A stretch of 64,000 nt of DNA. Source: Selenomonas sp. ND2010. GTDB taxonomy: Bacteria > Bacillota > Negativicutes > Selenomonadales > Selenomonadaceae. Where the stretch lies: positions 1-64,000 of the forward strand of contig NZ_JNKI01000015.1 in NCBI RefSeq assembly GCF_000702005.1, written 5' to 3'. The notes beneath the pieces are model-generated. The model saw nothing but the letters and a program-made list of their open reading frames with translations. It was not told the origin of the DNA and did not search any database. Below are positions 1 to 9,066 of the stretch, piece by piece. Position 1 is the stretch's first letter, and each line of letters begins with the position of its first letter. The translations under genes were made by a program, and so were the position numbers.

Positions 1-212
1 AAGAACGAAATTTTTATCCTCACCGTTCGTCGAAAAATTGCTACCGTTCAAGCGAAGCGCGTTTTGCAACTTTTTCGATGCTTAATTAAGGATAAAAATT
101 TCGTTTAGAAAAACATCTCCCGCGTAGTGTTGGCACTGCCCCTAGCGGCGGCGAAGAGTTGCTTCGTATAAGACCTGCAAACTGTAATTTTACAGCTTCT
201 TTTTTGTATATC
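1..212 (+). repeat. Right half of the large structured repeat element (copy 1, cut by window edge)
   Basis: This stretch is nearly identical to 26731-26948, starting at the same internal base, so the window edge cuts the element and its left half must lie upstream. It keeps the long stem formed by AACGAAATTTTTATC (4-18) and its complement near 91-105, the inner stem TCGAAAAATTGC against GCAACTTTTTCGA, and the apical loop rich in AAGCGAAGCGCG. It ends with GCAAACTGTAATT, which would pair perfectly with the 5' end of copy 2, then a short hairpin CTGTA-ATTT-TACAG and a T-run at 198-205. No open reading frame of note is present. The remaining 213-309 before the chemoreceptor holds nothing else I recognise. 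Confidence 0.85.
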
Positions 213-309
213 GTCCGTTTTTTTCTAGGAATCTGTGGAAAAACGTCGAATTAAGAAATTAGTAGGATTCGTTTTGGTTTGGGTAACCATAAAAAGGGGG
301 AAATGTTAT

Positions 310-2280
310 ATGGGATTGAAACAAAAATTTATGTTGTTGTCAGGGATTATGGGTTTCCTGATGGCGGTGGTGGCAATTGTTGGTTATTGGATGGCCAGCA
401 AGGAATTGCAGCAGAGTGTGGATAGCGAGCTTAGAGCCACAGTTTCCCGTGAGGCCATGGAGCTGGATGGGTGGCTGCGGGAAAAGAAGGCTTTTGGCGT
501 GGCCACGACAAATTACATGACCAGCTTGAATGGTAACTACGAAATCATGCATCGCAAGGAAACCTTGGGGACGACGATCACGGATAAAGAAATTCTTGAG
601 ATGACTGGTGGAACGGAAGATGGCTGGTGGGTCGGTTACTACACGGGGGAGAAGACTGGTAAGCGTGATCCGCGTCAACGTCCTTGGTATAAGGAAGCAA
701 AGGCGCAGGATACGGCACTTTTCACGGAAGCCTATGTAGCTGCCAGTACGGGCAAACTCGTGGTTTCGGTAGCGGCACCGGTTAAAGCCGATGGCAAATT
801 CATCGGTGCAACTTGCGTGGATATCACGTTGGACGCGATTACGGATCAGGTAAATAAGATGAAGTATCATGGAGAAGGTGCCGGTATCGTCATGGAGAAG
901 AGCGGCAATATTCTCGCAACCTCTGGTGCGGGAGAACCCATGAAGAGCTTCAAGGAGATTGATGGTCTTGGCAATCATTTCGATGAGATGATAAATAAGG
1001 GAGAAGGTTATTTCGAAACGACGATCAATGGAGAAGATAAGGTATTTGCCTATCAGACTGTACCAGAAACGGGCTGGATCATGGGAATTTCAGTGCCAGC
1101 ATCGTTTGTTTTTGCCCCGTTGAAACATTTGAAAATGATTTTTGCCTTGCTTATCGTTTTAGGCTTGCTTTTGTCACTAGGCATTTGCCGTATGTTTGCA
1201 ACACGTATCGTAACGCCAGTTTCCCGACTGGAAGCTCATGCCTCTCAATTGGCTGATGGCAATTTGACGATGAAAAAATTGCCAGTGGAATCGTCGGATG
1301 AGATTGGTGCTTTGACGGTTGCGTTCAATACCATGAGTGAGAATTTGCGCAAACTCATCGCAAAGATGGCGGCAACTAGTGAGCAAGTAGCAGCTTCTTC
1401 TGAGGAGTTGACGGCAAATGCGCAGCAATCTGCGGAAGCTTCGGTACATGTAGCCGAAACGGTAGCCGATGTATCATCCAGCATGGATCAACAGCTGAGC
1501 GATATCGATGGGGCGAAAAAGGATGTCGACAGAGTTTATACCGACGTATCGATTATGGCGGATAAAGCGCATACGGTTACGGAGACATCAAATCGTACCG
1601 CGGAGGCAGCGCAAAAAGGTTCGCAGTTGATGGAAAATGCAGTAAATCGTATGGGGAAAATTGAGCGCAGTGTCATCGCATCGGCGGAAGTGGTGCAAAA
1701 GTTGGGTGAAAACAGCAATCAGATTGGACAAATTGTAGAAGCGATTTCGTCGATTGCGGAACAAACCAATCTATTGTCGCTCAATGCGGCTATCGAAGCT
1801 GCCCGTGCTGGTGAGCATGGACGAGGATTTGCGGTAGTTGCTGAGGAAGTCCGTAAACTGGCAGCAGAATCGCAGGAATCGGCTGAACAGATCAAAGAGC
1901 GTATTGCTTCCATTCAGAAGGATACGTTTGAGGCGGTTAATGCCATGCAATCTGGTACGGATGAAGTGAAGATTGGTACCGATGCGATTCGCGAGGTGGG
2001 CGAACAATTTGAAGAAATTCTTTCCATGGTCAATGGAATTAAATCTCAGATGGGAGAAATCAATGCGTCCGTAGAGAAAGTATCCACGGGGGCTAATAAT
2101 ATTGTGACAGCTGTGGATTCTATTGATACGATTAGTCGTAAGACCTCAGATCATACCCAGGTAATTTCGGCTGCTGCAGAGGAGCAATCGGCATCCAATG
2201 AAGAAATTGCAGCGGCATCGCAGGCTTTGGCAAATATGGCTACAGATATGCAATCGGCAATCGGTCAGTTTAAGTTATAA
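310..2280 (+). CDS. Methyl-accepting chemotaxis protein with Cache sensor
   Basis: A membrane chemoreceptor of 656 residues that senses a small molecule outside the cytoplasmic membrane and signals to CheA/CheW. A transmembrane helix lies at about residues 5-27, a periplasmic Cache-type domain at about 35-260, a second membrane helix at about 275-298, and a HAMP linker at about 299-351. The long helical signalling domain carries the family's hairpin tip ([19 protein letters not shown], near residue 484). An upstream in-frame GTG at 235 exists, but the ATG at 310 sits 7 nt behind AAAAGGGGG and begins directly with the membrane anchor, so I start there. It stands alone between the repeat and a terminator. 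The ligand cannot be told from sequence. Confidence 0.93.
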   Translation: MGLKQKFMLLSGIMGFLMAVVAIVGYWMASKELQQSVDSELRATVSREAMELDGWLREKKAFGVATTNYMTSLNGNYEIMHRKETLGTTITDKEILEMTGGTEDGWWVGYYTGEKTGKRDPRQRPWYKEAKAQDTALFTEAYVAASTGKLVVSVAAPVKADGKFIGATCVDITLDAITDQVNKMKYHGEGAGIVMEKSGNILATSGAGEPMKSFKEIDGLGNHFDEMINKGEGYFETTINGEDKVFAYQTVPETGWIMGISVPASFVFAPLKHLKMIFALLIVLGLLLSLGICRMFATRIVTPVSRLEAHASQLADGNLTMKKLPVESSDEIGALTVAFNTMSENLRKLIAKMAATSEQVAASSEELTANAQQSAEASVHVAETVADVSSSMDQQLSDIDGAKKDVDRVYTDVSIMADKAHTVTETSNRTAEAAQKGSQLMENAVNRMGKIERSVIASAEVVQKLGENSNQIGQIVEAISSIAEQTNLLSLNAAIEAARAGEHGRGFAVVAEEVRKLAAESQESAEQIKERIASIQKDTFEAVNAMQSGTDEVKIGTDAIREVGEQFEEILSMVNGIKSQMGEINASVEKVSTGANNIVTAVDSIDTISRKTSDHTQVISAAAEEQSASNEEIAAASQALANMATDMQSAIGQFKL

Positions 2281-2287
2281 GAGGATG

Positions 2288-2328
2288 AAAACAAACAGGC
2301 AATCACAAGATTGGCCTGTTTGTTTTTT
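2288..2328 (+). terminator. Rho-independent terminator of the chemoreceptor gene
   Basis: Arms AAACAAACAGGC and GCCTGTTTGTTT flank a short loop and are followed by a run of six T. Confidence 0.85.
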
Positions 2329-2364
2329 ATCTGGAAACGTGGGTGAGAAAGCGAGAGTTTTTGC

Positions 2365-2393
2365 TTGACATCACTTGGGGGCTATGATAAACT
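2365..2393 (+). promoter_or_regulatory. Promoter of the rplU operon
   Basis: A perfect -35 TTGACA at 2365-2370 is followed after 17 nt by TAAACT at 2388-2393, preceded by TG (extended -10). Transcription would begin near 2400, giving an untranslated leader of about 125 nt. Confidence 0.6.
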
Positions 2394-2399
2394 TTTCTA

Positions 2400-2516
2400 C
2401 TGTAGATGCAGTTTGTGCGTCTATTGGGCTTAATGCTCATCCCCAACCGCACAGCGGGGTTCCTAAATCAGCTGTTGCAAATTCAGCTGTACCGCAGCTG
2501 GCGAGTAATCTATAGG
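2400..2516 (+). promoter_or_regulatory. Probable ribosomal protein L21 leader
   Basis: The untranslated leader of rplU is about 125 nt and contains pairable segments, for example CAGCTGTTGC with GTACCGCAGCTG. Firmicutes rplU-prp-rpmA operons are known to carry a structured L21 leader at this position. I infer its presence from location, length and self-complementarity; I have not matched it to the consensus. Confidence 0.4.
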
Positions 2517-2527
2517 GAGGTGTTTTT

Positions 2528-2839
2528 ATGTACGCTATTATCAAAACTGGTGGCAAGCAGTACAAGGTTTCCGAGGGTGATGTAATCACGGTTGAGAAAC
2601 TGGCTGCTAACGAAGGTGAAGCTGTTGTTTTTGACGAAGTCCTGACGGTTGTTGAGGGCGCTGATGTCAAAGTTGGCAAACCGGTTGTTGAAGGTGCCAA
2701 AGTAACGGGTAAAGTCGAGGCTCAGGGCAAAGATAAGAAGATCCTTGTTTTCAAATACAAGGCTAAATCCAACTATCGTAAACGTCAGGGTCATCGTCAG
2801 CCGTTCACGAAGGTTGTTATCGAGAAGATCGAAGCTTAA
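2528..2839 (+). CDS. rplU: Large ribosomal subunit protein bL21
   Basis: A 103-residue protein with the full bL21 sequence ([18 protein letters not shown] at the start, a basic [11 protein letters not shown] segment near the C-terminus that contacts 23S rRNA). It begins 7 nt behind AGGGAGGTG. It is the first gene of the classical rplU-prp-rpmA operon, and the next gene starts 3 nt after its stop. Confidence 0.98.
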   Translation: MYAIIKTGGKQYKVSEGDVITVEKLAANEGEAVVFDEVLTVVEGADVKVGKPVVEGAKVTGKVEAQGKDKKILVFKYKAKSNYRKRQGHRQPFTKVVIEKIEA

Positions 2840-2842
2840 TGC

Positions 2843-3154
2843 ATGATTGAGATTCGTGTATTTTCAGAATCAGATGGGAAAATATCTGGTTTTTCTGTTA
2901 CGGGCCATAGTGGTACGGCAGAGCGCGGCCAGGATATTGTCTGTGCGGGGGTGTCCTCGCTTACCCAGACTGCACTTTTAGGCATAATGGAGTACCTGCA
3001 TCGCGAAGTCGATTATGATGTTGCGAGTGGAAAGCTCTTGGTGAAGCTAAGATGTGTCCCGGATGATCTCACGGAAGCAATTTTGCAGTCGATGCTTCTA
3101 GGACTGATGGAGATTCAGAAGCTCAGTCCGGAGGCTGTTCGTATCCTGAAATAA
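2843..3154 (+). CDS. prp: Ribosomal-processing cysteine protease Prp (YsxB family)
   Basis: A 103-residue protein of the Prp/YsxB family. Its catalytic dyad is visible as His in VTGHSG and Cys in [10 protein letters not shown]. In Firmicutes, Prp removes a short N-terminal extension from bL27 before the protein joins the 50S subunit. The gene lies between rplU and rpmA in the standard order. The neighbouring L27 carries exactly the extension that Prp cuts, which supports the assignment. Confidence 0.93.
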   Translation: MIEIRVFSESDGKISGFSVTGHSGTAERGQDIVCAGVSSLTQTALLGIMEYLHREVDYDVASGKLLVKLRCVPDDLTEAILQSMLLGLMEIQKLSPEAVRILK

Positions 3155-3168
3155 CGGAGGTGAATAGA

Positions 3169-3462
3169 ATGTTCGTTTTTGATTTACAGTTATTCGCTCA
3201 TAAAAAGGGTGTTAGCTCCACGCGTAATGGCCGCGACAGCGAGTCCAAGCGCCTGGGCGTCAAGGAGCATGCCGGCACGGTCGTAACGGCTGGCAGCATC
3301 CTCGTCCGTCAGCGCGGTACGCATTTCCATCCGGGCCACAATGTTGGTATCGGTAAGGATGATACGCTGTTCGCAAAGGTTGCCGGCAAGGTAGCTTTTG
3401 AGCGCAAAGGCCGCTATAACCGTCAGGTTAGCGTCTATACGGCTGAAGAACAGGCTATGTAA
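3169..3462 (+). CDS. rpmA: Large ribosomal subunit protein bL27 with cleavable N-extension
   Basis: A 97-residue bL27. The N-terminus [14 protein letters not shown] has the Firmicutes extension; by analogy with Staphylococcus aureus, Prp should cut between LQLF and AHKKG to expose the tail that reaches the peptidyl transferase centre. A GTG at 3160 is in frame but overlaps the GGAGG ribosome-binding site, so the ATG at 3169 is the start. It is the last gene of the operon and is followed by two hairpins. Confidence 0.97.
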   Translation: MFVFDLQLFAHKKGVSSTRNGRDSESKRLGVKEHAGTVVTAGSILVRQRGTHFHPGHNVGIGKDDTLFAKVAGKVAFERKGRYNRQVSVYTAEEQAM

Positions 3463-3477
3463 GCCAAGATATACAGG

Positions 3478-3516
3478 TACCTGCGCATTCTTTTGGTCTG
3501 CGCAGGTATTGTTGTA
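3478..3516 (+). terminator. Terminator-like hairpin after rpmA
   Basis: Arms TACCTGCGCA and TGCGCAGGTA enclose an 11-nt loop and are followed by a T-rich tract (TTGTTGTATT). Confidence 0.65.
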
Positions 3517-3561
3517 TTGAACATATGGTAACGGCGTTAGGTTGCGTTGTGGTGCATAAAG

Positions 3562-3602
3562 GTAAGAGCCGGTATTGAACACAATGCCGGCTTTTACTTT
3601 TA
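3562..3602 (+). terminator. Second terminator hairpin before obg
   Basis: Arms AAGAGCCGGTATTG and CAATGCCGGCTTTT with a short loop and a T-rich tail. It could stop remaining readthrough from the rplU operon. No separate obg promoter is obvious between this and the gene. Confidence 0.6.
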
Positions 3603-3644
3603 TTCATCACAAGGCAGGAAAGTGTAAGGAAAAGGAGGCAAATC

Positions 3645-4925
3645 ATGCAATTTATTGATCGCACGAAGGTCATTTGCAAGGCGGGAGATGGCGGACATGG
3701 CAAGTCGGCTTTTCGTCGTGAGAAATTCGTGCCAAATGGAGGCCCTTCGGGGGGCGATGGCGGTCGCGGTGGCGATGTGATTTTTGTCGTCGACCCGAAT
3801 ATGAATACGCTGCTGGATTTTCGCTTTCACCGCAAATTCAACGGCAAGAATGGTGAGAATGGCGATATCAAGAACCAGTATGGTGCCAATGCGCCAGCTT
3901 GCTATGTAAAAGTCCCCGCAGGAACGATCGTGAAAGATGAGGAGACAGGAGAGGTCTTGGCGGATCTTACGGAAATTGGTCAGGAGGCTGTTATCTGTAA
4001 GGGAGGCCGTGGAGGCCGTGGCAATGCAAAGTTTGCCAACTCGGCCAATCGTGCCCCGACGTTTGCAGAATTCGGTGAACCGGGTGAGGCACGCAATTTG
4101 ATTTTAGAGCTGAAACTTTTGGCGGATGTCGGATTGGTTGGCTATCCGAGTGTCGGAAAATCGAGTTTAGTGGCCAGCTGTTCCGCTGCCAGACCGGAGA
4201 TTGCCGAGTATCACTTCACGACGATCACGCCGGTTTTAGGTGTGGTAAAGACCGACTATGAGAAAAGTTTTGTCATGGCAGATATTCCAGGTCTTATCGA
4301 AGGTGCGGCCGATGGCGTTGGTCTGGGGCATGATTTCCTGCGTCATGTGGAACGCACGAAGCTGATTCTGCACATTGTCGATGCCTCTGGGTTGGAAGGC
4401 CGCGATCCCGTAGACGATTATTATAAAATCAACGCGGAACTGAAAAAATACAGCGAGAAGATAGCACGCCGCACGCAGATTTTGGTAGCCAATAAAATGG
4501 ATATTCCCGAAGCTGCTGAAAACATTCCGCGGCTCAAGAAACTGGCGGAAGAAGAGGGGCTGAAATTCTTCGAAATTTCGGCAGCAACCCGTCAGGGCGT
4601 CAGTGAGCTTATCCGTTATGTGGGCGAATGGCTGGACAATTATGTGGAAGAGCCTGAGGCTGAAGATGATGTTAAAGTCTATGACGAGAATGCTGAAGAT
4701 CCAGAGAAAGTTACGATATCCCGTGACATCAGCGGTGATTTCGTTGTGTCGGGCAAATCGCTCGAGAAACTGGTGGCAATGACAAACTTCCTCAATGATG
4801 AGGCGGTACGCCGGTTTCAGTATATCTGGCGAATCAAAGGCATAGATAGTAAATTGAAGGCGAAAGGCATCAAAGAGGGCGATACGGTCCATATTGGTGC
4901 TATGGAATTTGAATTCCGTGAGTAA
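3645..4925 (+). CDS. obg: GTPase Obg/CgtA
   Basis: A 426-residue Obg GTPase, involved in late 50S assembly and the stringent response. The glycine-rich Obg fold covers about residues 1-158 (GGPSGGDGGRGGDV). The G domain has G1 GYPSVGKSS (about 166-174), G3 DIPGLIEG (about 213), G4 NKMD (about 284) and G5 SAA. A C-terminal OCT domain begins near 350. The start has AAAGGAGG at ideal spacing. It heads the run obg-yhbY-proB-proA-nadD-yqeK, a common order in Firmicutes. Confidence 0.97.
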   Translation: MQFIDRTKVICKAGDGGHGKSAFRREKFVPNGGPSGGDGGRGGDVIFVVDPNMNTLLDFRFHRKFNGKNGENGDIKNQYGANAPACYVKVPAGTIVKDEETGEVLADLTEIGQEAVICKGGRGGRGNAKFANSANRAPTFAEFGEPGEARNLILELKLLADVGLVGYPSVGKSSLVASCSAARPEIAEYHFTTITPVLGVVKTDYEKSFVMADIPGLIEGAADGVGLGHDFLRHVERTKLILHIVDASGLEGRDPVDDYYKINAELKKYSEKIARRTQILVANKMDIPEAAENIPRLKKLAEEEGLKFFEISAATRQGVSELIRYVGEWLDNYVEEPEAEDDVKVYDENAEDPEKVTISRDISGDFVVSGKSLEKLVAMTNFLNDEAVRRFQYIWRIKGIDSKLKAKGIKEGDTVHIGAMEFEFRE

Positions 4926-4948
4926 GAGAAATTACAGGAGGATGTATA

Positions 4949-5251
4949 TTGCTTAGAAATTCGTTGACCGGTAAGCAGAAGAGTTTTCTGCGTTCAATGG
5001 GTCATAAACTAGAACCTGTGGTTATGATGGGCAAGGAAGGCGTTACGCCGTCGGTGGTTCAGGCTGCTCGTGAGGCAATTAAAAAGCGCGAATTGATTAA
5101 GGTTCGGGTTTTGCAGAACTGCATGGAAGAACCGGAAGATGCGATCACGATGCTGGCGGAACGTGCGGATGTCAACCTCATCCAGATTATTGGCCGAAAT
5201 GGCCTGCTTTACAAGAAAAACTTCGAGAATCCGAAAATCGAACTGCCGTAA
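4949..5251 (+). CDS. yhbY: YhbY-type CRM-domain RNA-binding protein
   Basis: A 100-residue single CRM (KH-like) domain with the diagnostic loop in KQKSFLRSMGHKLEPVVMMGKEG and a C-terminal IGRNGLLYK. Members associate with pre-50S ribosomal particles, which fits its place behind obg. It starts with TTG, 6 nt after CAGGAGGA; no better start lies upstream. Confidence 0.93.
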   Translation: MLRNSLTGKQKSFLRSMGHKLEPVVMMGKEGVTPSVVQAAREAIKKRELIKVRVLQNCMEEPEDAITMLAERADVNLIQIIGRNGLLYKKNFENPKIELP

Positions 5252-5266
5252 AACGGGGGCGAGCCT

Positions 5267-6394
5267 ATGAACGCAAGAGAGCGTCTGCGCGAAGCAAAGC
5301 GCATCGTTGTCAAGGTAGGAACCAGTACACTAGCACATGAGACTGGCAAACTGGATCTTCACCGCATCGACCATTTGATCCGTGAGTTAGCGGATCTTCG
5401 CAATCAAGGTAAGGAAATGGTGCTGGTTTCTTCGGGAGCCATTGCCGCAGGATTGGGGAAATTGGGACTTTCCCAAAAACCGGATTCGATTCCGGAAAAA
5501 CAGGCTATTGCAGCAATTGGCCAGGGTGTGCTCATGCATATCTACGAGAAGTTATTTGCGGAATATGGACAAACAATGGGACAGGTCCTTTTGACCAAAG
5601 AAAATTCCGTCCGTCATCATCAATACATTCATTCCCGTAATTCCCTGCTGGCACTCCTGGCAATGGGGGCAATTCCGGTAATTAACGAGAATGATGCCGT
5701 GGCTGTCGATGAGATAAAGATTGGTGACAATGACAATCTATCGGCTATGGTGGCGACGCTTATTGATGCCGATGCGCTGATTATTCTTTCCGATATCGAA
5801 GGCCTTTATACGGCGAATCCTTCTATCCATCCAGACGCGGAGCTCATTAATGAGATTGCGGAAATCACGCCGGAAGTTGAGCAAATTGCTGGTGGAGCGG
5901 GATCGAAACTCGGAACGGGCGGCATGATGACCAAAATTCAGGCGGCGCAGATTGCCATGAGTGCTGGTGTCACCATGGTTATTGCGTCAGGCTCAAGAGA
6001 GGGTGCGATTCGCGGCATTTTAGCTGGGAAGCAGATCGGAACGGTATTTCCCGCGCGAGAATCACATCTGCGCGTTCGCAAAAGCTGGCTGGCTTTTGGT
6101 AAGCGGCTGGCAGGTGAAATTGTGGTGGATGATGGCTGTGCGGCGGCTATGCGTGAGAAGGGATCAAGTCTTTTGGCGGCTGGGGTCCTGGAGTGTGAAG
6201 GCGATTTTCGCGAGGGGAATACGGTACGCGTGCTTAATACCAAGCGGCAGGAAATTGCCCGCGGTATCGTGAATTATAAGGCAGAGACTCTGCAGAAGCT
6301 GTTGGGGCATAAGACGGAAGAATTTGCCACCTTGGTAGATGGTGATATTCCTGAAGAAGTCATTCATCGGGACAATATGGTTTTGATGGTCTGA
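5267..6394 (+). CDS. proB: Glutamate 5-kinase
   Basis: A 375-residue kinase that phosphorylates glutamate, the first step of proline synthesis. The amino-acid-kinase domain fills about residues 10-255 (KVGTSTLA, VSSGAIAAG, INENDAVAVDEI, GTGGMMTKI). A PUA domain follows at about 275-355, as in most full-length ProB enzymes. It is 15 nt behind yhbY and 20 nt before proA, so the two proline genes are co-transcribed. Confidence 0.96.
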   Translation: MNARERLREAKRIVVKVGTSTLAHETGKLDLHRIDHLIRELADLRNQGKEMVLVSSGAIAAGLGKLGLSQKPDSIPEKQAIAAIGQGVLMHIYEKLFAEYGQTMGQVLLTKENSVRHHQYIHSRNSLLALLAMGAIPVINENDAVAVDEIKIGDNDNLSAMVATLIDADALIILSDIEGLYTANPSIHPDAELINEIAEITPEVEQIAGGAGSKLGTGGMMTKIQAAQIAMSAGVTMVIASGSREGAIRGILAGKQIGTVFPARESHLRVRKSWLAFGKRLAGEIVVDDGCAAAMREKGSSLLAAGVLECEGDFREGNTVRVLNTKRQEIARGIVNYKAETLQKLLGHKTEEFATLVDGDIPEEVIHRDNMVLMV

Positions 6395-6414
6395 TTACCA
6401 GAGGAGGAATTTGG

Positions 6415-7671
6415 ATGGATATCGAAGCAGTAATGAGAAATAAGGCAGAAGAAGCCCGTAAAGCCAGCCGTAAACTGGGCGTATTGTCGACCCGTGTAAA
6501 AAACAAGGCGCTCCTGGCAATGGCAGATGTTTTGGAAAAACGCAGTGCCATGATTTTATCGGCCAATGAGCAGGATTTGGAGGATGCGCGTCAGAAGGGA
6601 TTAAAACGGTCCTACCTTGACCGGTTGATGCTAAATGAGACACGGATTCAACAAATGGCAGAAGGACTTCGCCAGACGGCTGCATTACCAGACCCTGTTT
6701 GTCAGGGGAATTATTCGACAATCCGTCCCAATGGTTTGGAAATTCGCCGTGTGCGCGTTCCTCTGGGCGTAATCGGCATTATATATGAGGCTCGACCCAA
6801 TGTAACAGCAGATGCAGCAGGGCTTTGCCTGAAATCTGGCAATGCGGTCATTTTGCGCGGAGGGTCTGAGGCTATCCGTTCCAATACGGCAATTAGTTCG
6901 CTGTTAGCAAAAGCCGCCTATGAAAATGGTATTCCAGAAGGGGCACTGCAATTCGTTGAAATTACAGACCGTGCAGCGGTTGATGTCATGACACATCTAT
7001 CTGGTTTGCTCGATGTTATCATTCCGCGTGGCGGTGCTGGGTTGATTGAGCATATCGTGAAGAACAGTTCCGTGCCGGTCATCCAGACTGGTACGGGCGT
7101 ATGTCACACTTTCGTGGATGATTCTGCTGATCAGGACATGGCTATCCGCATCGCGGTCAATGCCAAGACGTCGCATCCATCGGTATGCAATGCGATGGAG
7201 ACGCTGCTGGTTCATGAAGCGGTGGCCGCTGAATTCCTGCCTAAATTGGAGCAGGCGATGCGGGAAAAGCATGTCGAGCTGCGTGGTTGTGCGCGTTGTC
7301 AGGCGATTTGTGAATCTTTCGAGCCGGCGACCGAAGAAGATTGGTCGACGGAATATGGAGACTTGATTTTATCCGTTAAAGTCGTAGGCGGTATCGATGA
7401 AGCAATTGCTCATATCAATCAGTATAATACCGGACATTCGGAAGCGATTGTGACGCAGAATCTTACCAATGCGCATCGCTTCCAGCGCGAGGTGGATGCT
7501 TCGGCGGTATATGTCAATGCGTCGACGCGATTTACCGATGGCTTTGAATTCGGGTTCGGTGCGGAAATTGGTATCAGTACGCAAAAGCTTCATGCCAGAG
7601 GGCCGATGGGGTTAGAAGAGCTGACCAGTATGAAGTATCTCATTTATGGAGAGGGGCAGGTTCGCGAATGA
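6415..7671 (+). CDS. proA: Gamma-glutamyl phosphate reductase
   Basis: A 418-residue enzyme of the aldehyde dehydrogenase superfamily that reduces glutamyl phosphate to glutamate semialdehyde. The catalytic cysteine is Cys258 in HPSVCNAMET. The C-terminus has the family segment FGAEIGISTQKLHARGPMG. RBS AGAGGAGG lies upstream. Its TGA stop overlaps the ATG of a small membrane ORF by two bases. Confidence 0.96.
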   Translation: MDIEAVMRNKAEEARKASRKLGVLSTRVKNKALLAMADVLEKRSAMILSANEQDLEDARQKGLKRSYLDRLMLNETRIQQMAEGLRQTAALPDPVCQGNYSTIRPNGLEIRRVRVPLGVIGIIYEARPNVTADAAGLCLKSGNAVILRGGSEAIRSNTAISSLLAKAAYENGIPEGALQFVEITDRAAVDVMTHLSGLLDVIIPRGGAGLIEHIVKNSSVPVIQTGTGVCHTFVDDSADQDMAIRIAVNAKTSHPSVCNAMETLLVHEAVAAEFLPKLEQAMREKHVELRGCARCQAICESFEPATEEDWSTEYGDLILSVKVVGGIDEAIAHINQYNTGHSEAIVTQNLTNAHRFQREVDASAVYVNASTRFTDGFEFGFGAEIGISTQKLHARGPMGLEELTSMKYLIYGEGQVRE

Positions 7672-7838
7672 ACTGCCTCAAAGGCTATATTCGAACGATA
7701 AGACAGTATTTGGCTACCCCAAAAGGAAGTCATGATGCGAAAGATTATGGAAGAGCGATTGTTTTGATCGTAGTGACCATTGGGATTGTTATGGCAATCC
7801 TTATGGGAGGGAAATGGGGGCTTTCATGCCATGGGTGA
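7668..7838 (+). CDS. Small single-pass membrane protein between proA and nadD
   Basis: A 56-residue reading frame that starts with an ATG overlapping the proA stop (ATGA) and ends 8 nt inside nadD. The first 29 residues are polar and basic; residues 30-48 form one membrane helix (AIVLIVVTIGIVMAILMGG); a short tail ends in Cys-His-Gly. The double overlap suggests translational coupling, and it explains an otherwise odd 160-bp gap in this tight operon. I know no family for it. It could still be non-coding, since it is short and lacks its own strong ribosome-binding site. Confidence 0.5.
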   Translation: MNCLKGYIRTIRQYLATPKGSHDAKDYGRAIVLIVVTIGIVMAILMGGKWGLSCHG

Positions 7839-8454
7839 TAAGTTGCCGTCGATTCGTCGAATCGGCATCATGGGAGGAACGTTTGATCCGATCCATATTG
7901 CACATTTGGCGATTGCTGAACAGGTTCGGGAAGCGTTTGGTCTTGATTTGGTGCTGTTTATCCCCGCGGCGAATCCGCCGCATAAGCAGGGGCGAAAAGT
8001 GGTTCCTGCCTATCATCGCCTAATGATGACACAGTTGGCTGCGTATTCTAATCCGTGTTTTCATGTGTCGAAACAGGAACTAGAACGGACGGGACCATCT
8101 TATTCCTTGCTAACGGTGCGGGAATTGCAGGAAAGGTATGGCGCGAATGCCGAATTGTACTTTATCACTGGCTCGGATACCATCAATGAACTGCATACCT
8201 GGTATCACATTGAAGAATTGTTGAAAAGCTGCCATTTCGTTGGAACGACGAGACCGGGGGCTCCGGTGGATAAAGAAGCTTTAGTCAAATGCTTTGGCAG
8301 GTTGGCCGAAGAAAAGATTCATTTCTTGGCTGTGCCGGAACTGGAGATTTCGTCTACGGATATCCGCGAGCGGGTGCGTAGTGGGAAAAGTATTAAATAT
8401 CTGGTGCCGGCAGCAGTGGAGGCATATATAATAAAAGAAGGTTTATATCAATGA
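7831..8454 (+). CDS. nadD: Nicotinate-nucleotide adenylyltransferase
   Basis: A 207-residue nucleotidyltransferase that joins NaMN to AMP, forming NaAD on the way to NAD. Signature GGTFDPIHIAHL lies near the N-terminus and ISSTDIRERV near the C-terminus. A longer frame starts at 7780, but the ATG at 7831 sits 10 nt after AATGGGGG and gives the usual NadD start. NaAD is also the substrate of LarB, encoded further on in this window. Its stop overlaps the start of yqeK. Confidence 0.94.
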   Translation: MGDKLPSIRRIGIMGGTFDPIHIAHLAIAEQVREAFGLDLVLFIPAANPPHKQGRKVVPAYHRLMMTQLAAYSNPCFHVSKQELERTGPSYSLLTVRELQERYGANAELYFITGSDTINELHTWYHIEELLKSCHFVGTTRPGAPVDKEALVKCFGRLAEEKIHFLAVPELEISSTDIRERVRSGKSIKYLVPAAVEAYIIKEGLYQ

Positions 8455-9035
8455 GTTTTGGCATGAGCTATGAAGCCATGAAAGAAGAGTTGGCAAAAAG
8501 GCTCAAAAGGAGTCGTTTTATTCATTCTGTTGGTGTGTCAGAAACTGCGGCGTTTTTGGCTGGACGATTTGGTGTAGAGGAACAGAAAGCTCGTGTGGCT
8601 GGTTTGCTTCATGATTGTGCCAGAGAGTTTCGCAATGAGGATATGATTGCTGAGGCACAAAAGCGAAAAATCGCTATCGGAGCTGTGGAACAAGCAATGC
8701 CACTCCTGCTTCATGCCTATATCGGTGCCAAACGCATCCGGGAAATCTATCAGGTTGAAGATAAGGACGTGGAGCAGGCAATTTGGCGCCATACAGTGGG
8801 CGGGCCACAGATGACCGCATTGGATAAAATCATTTGGTTTGCGGATATGATTGAGCCAGGGCGTGATTATCCCGGTGTAGAGAATTTGCGGCAATTAGCA
8901 AAAGAAGCGTCGTTGGATGATATGATGTTGGCAGGATTCAGTCAGTCCATTCAGTTCGTGGTGGCAAAAGGGCACCTGATTCATCCGGATACTGTATTGG
9001 CGCGAAACGAACTACTGCTGAAGAAAATCCGGTAA
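8451..9035 (+). CDS. yqeK: HD-domain bis(nucleosyl)-tetraphosphatase YqeK
   Basis: A 194-residue HD-superfamily protein. Metal-binding residues are seen in RFIHSVGVSETA, LLHDCARE and the later HTVGG and WFADMIEPGRDY segments. YqeK homologues hydrolyse diadenosine tetraphosphate symmetrically. The ATG overlaps the nadD stop (ATGA). The pairing nadD-yqeK, with rsfS two genes on, is standard in Firmicutes. Confidence 0.93.
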   Translation: MSFGMSYEAMKEELAKRLKRSRFIHSVGVSETAAFLAGRFGVEEQKARVAGLLHDCAREFRNEDMIAEAQKRKIAIGAVEQAMPLLLHAYIGAKRIREIYQVEDKDVEQAIWRHTVGGPQMTALDKIIWFADMIEPGRDYPGVENLRQLAKEASLDDMMLAGFSQSIQFVVAKGHLIHPDTVLARNELLLKKIR

Positions 9036-9066
9036 GGACTGGAGAATAAGCAAAGAAGGAAAGCCT

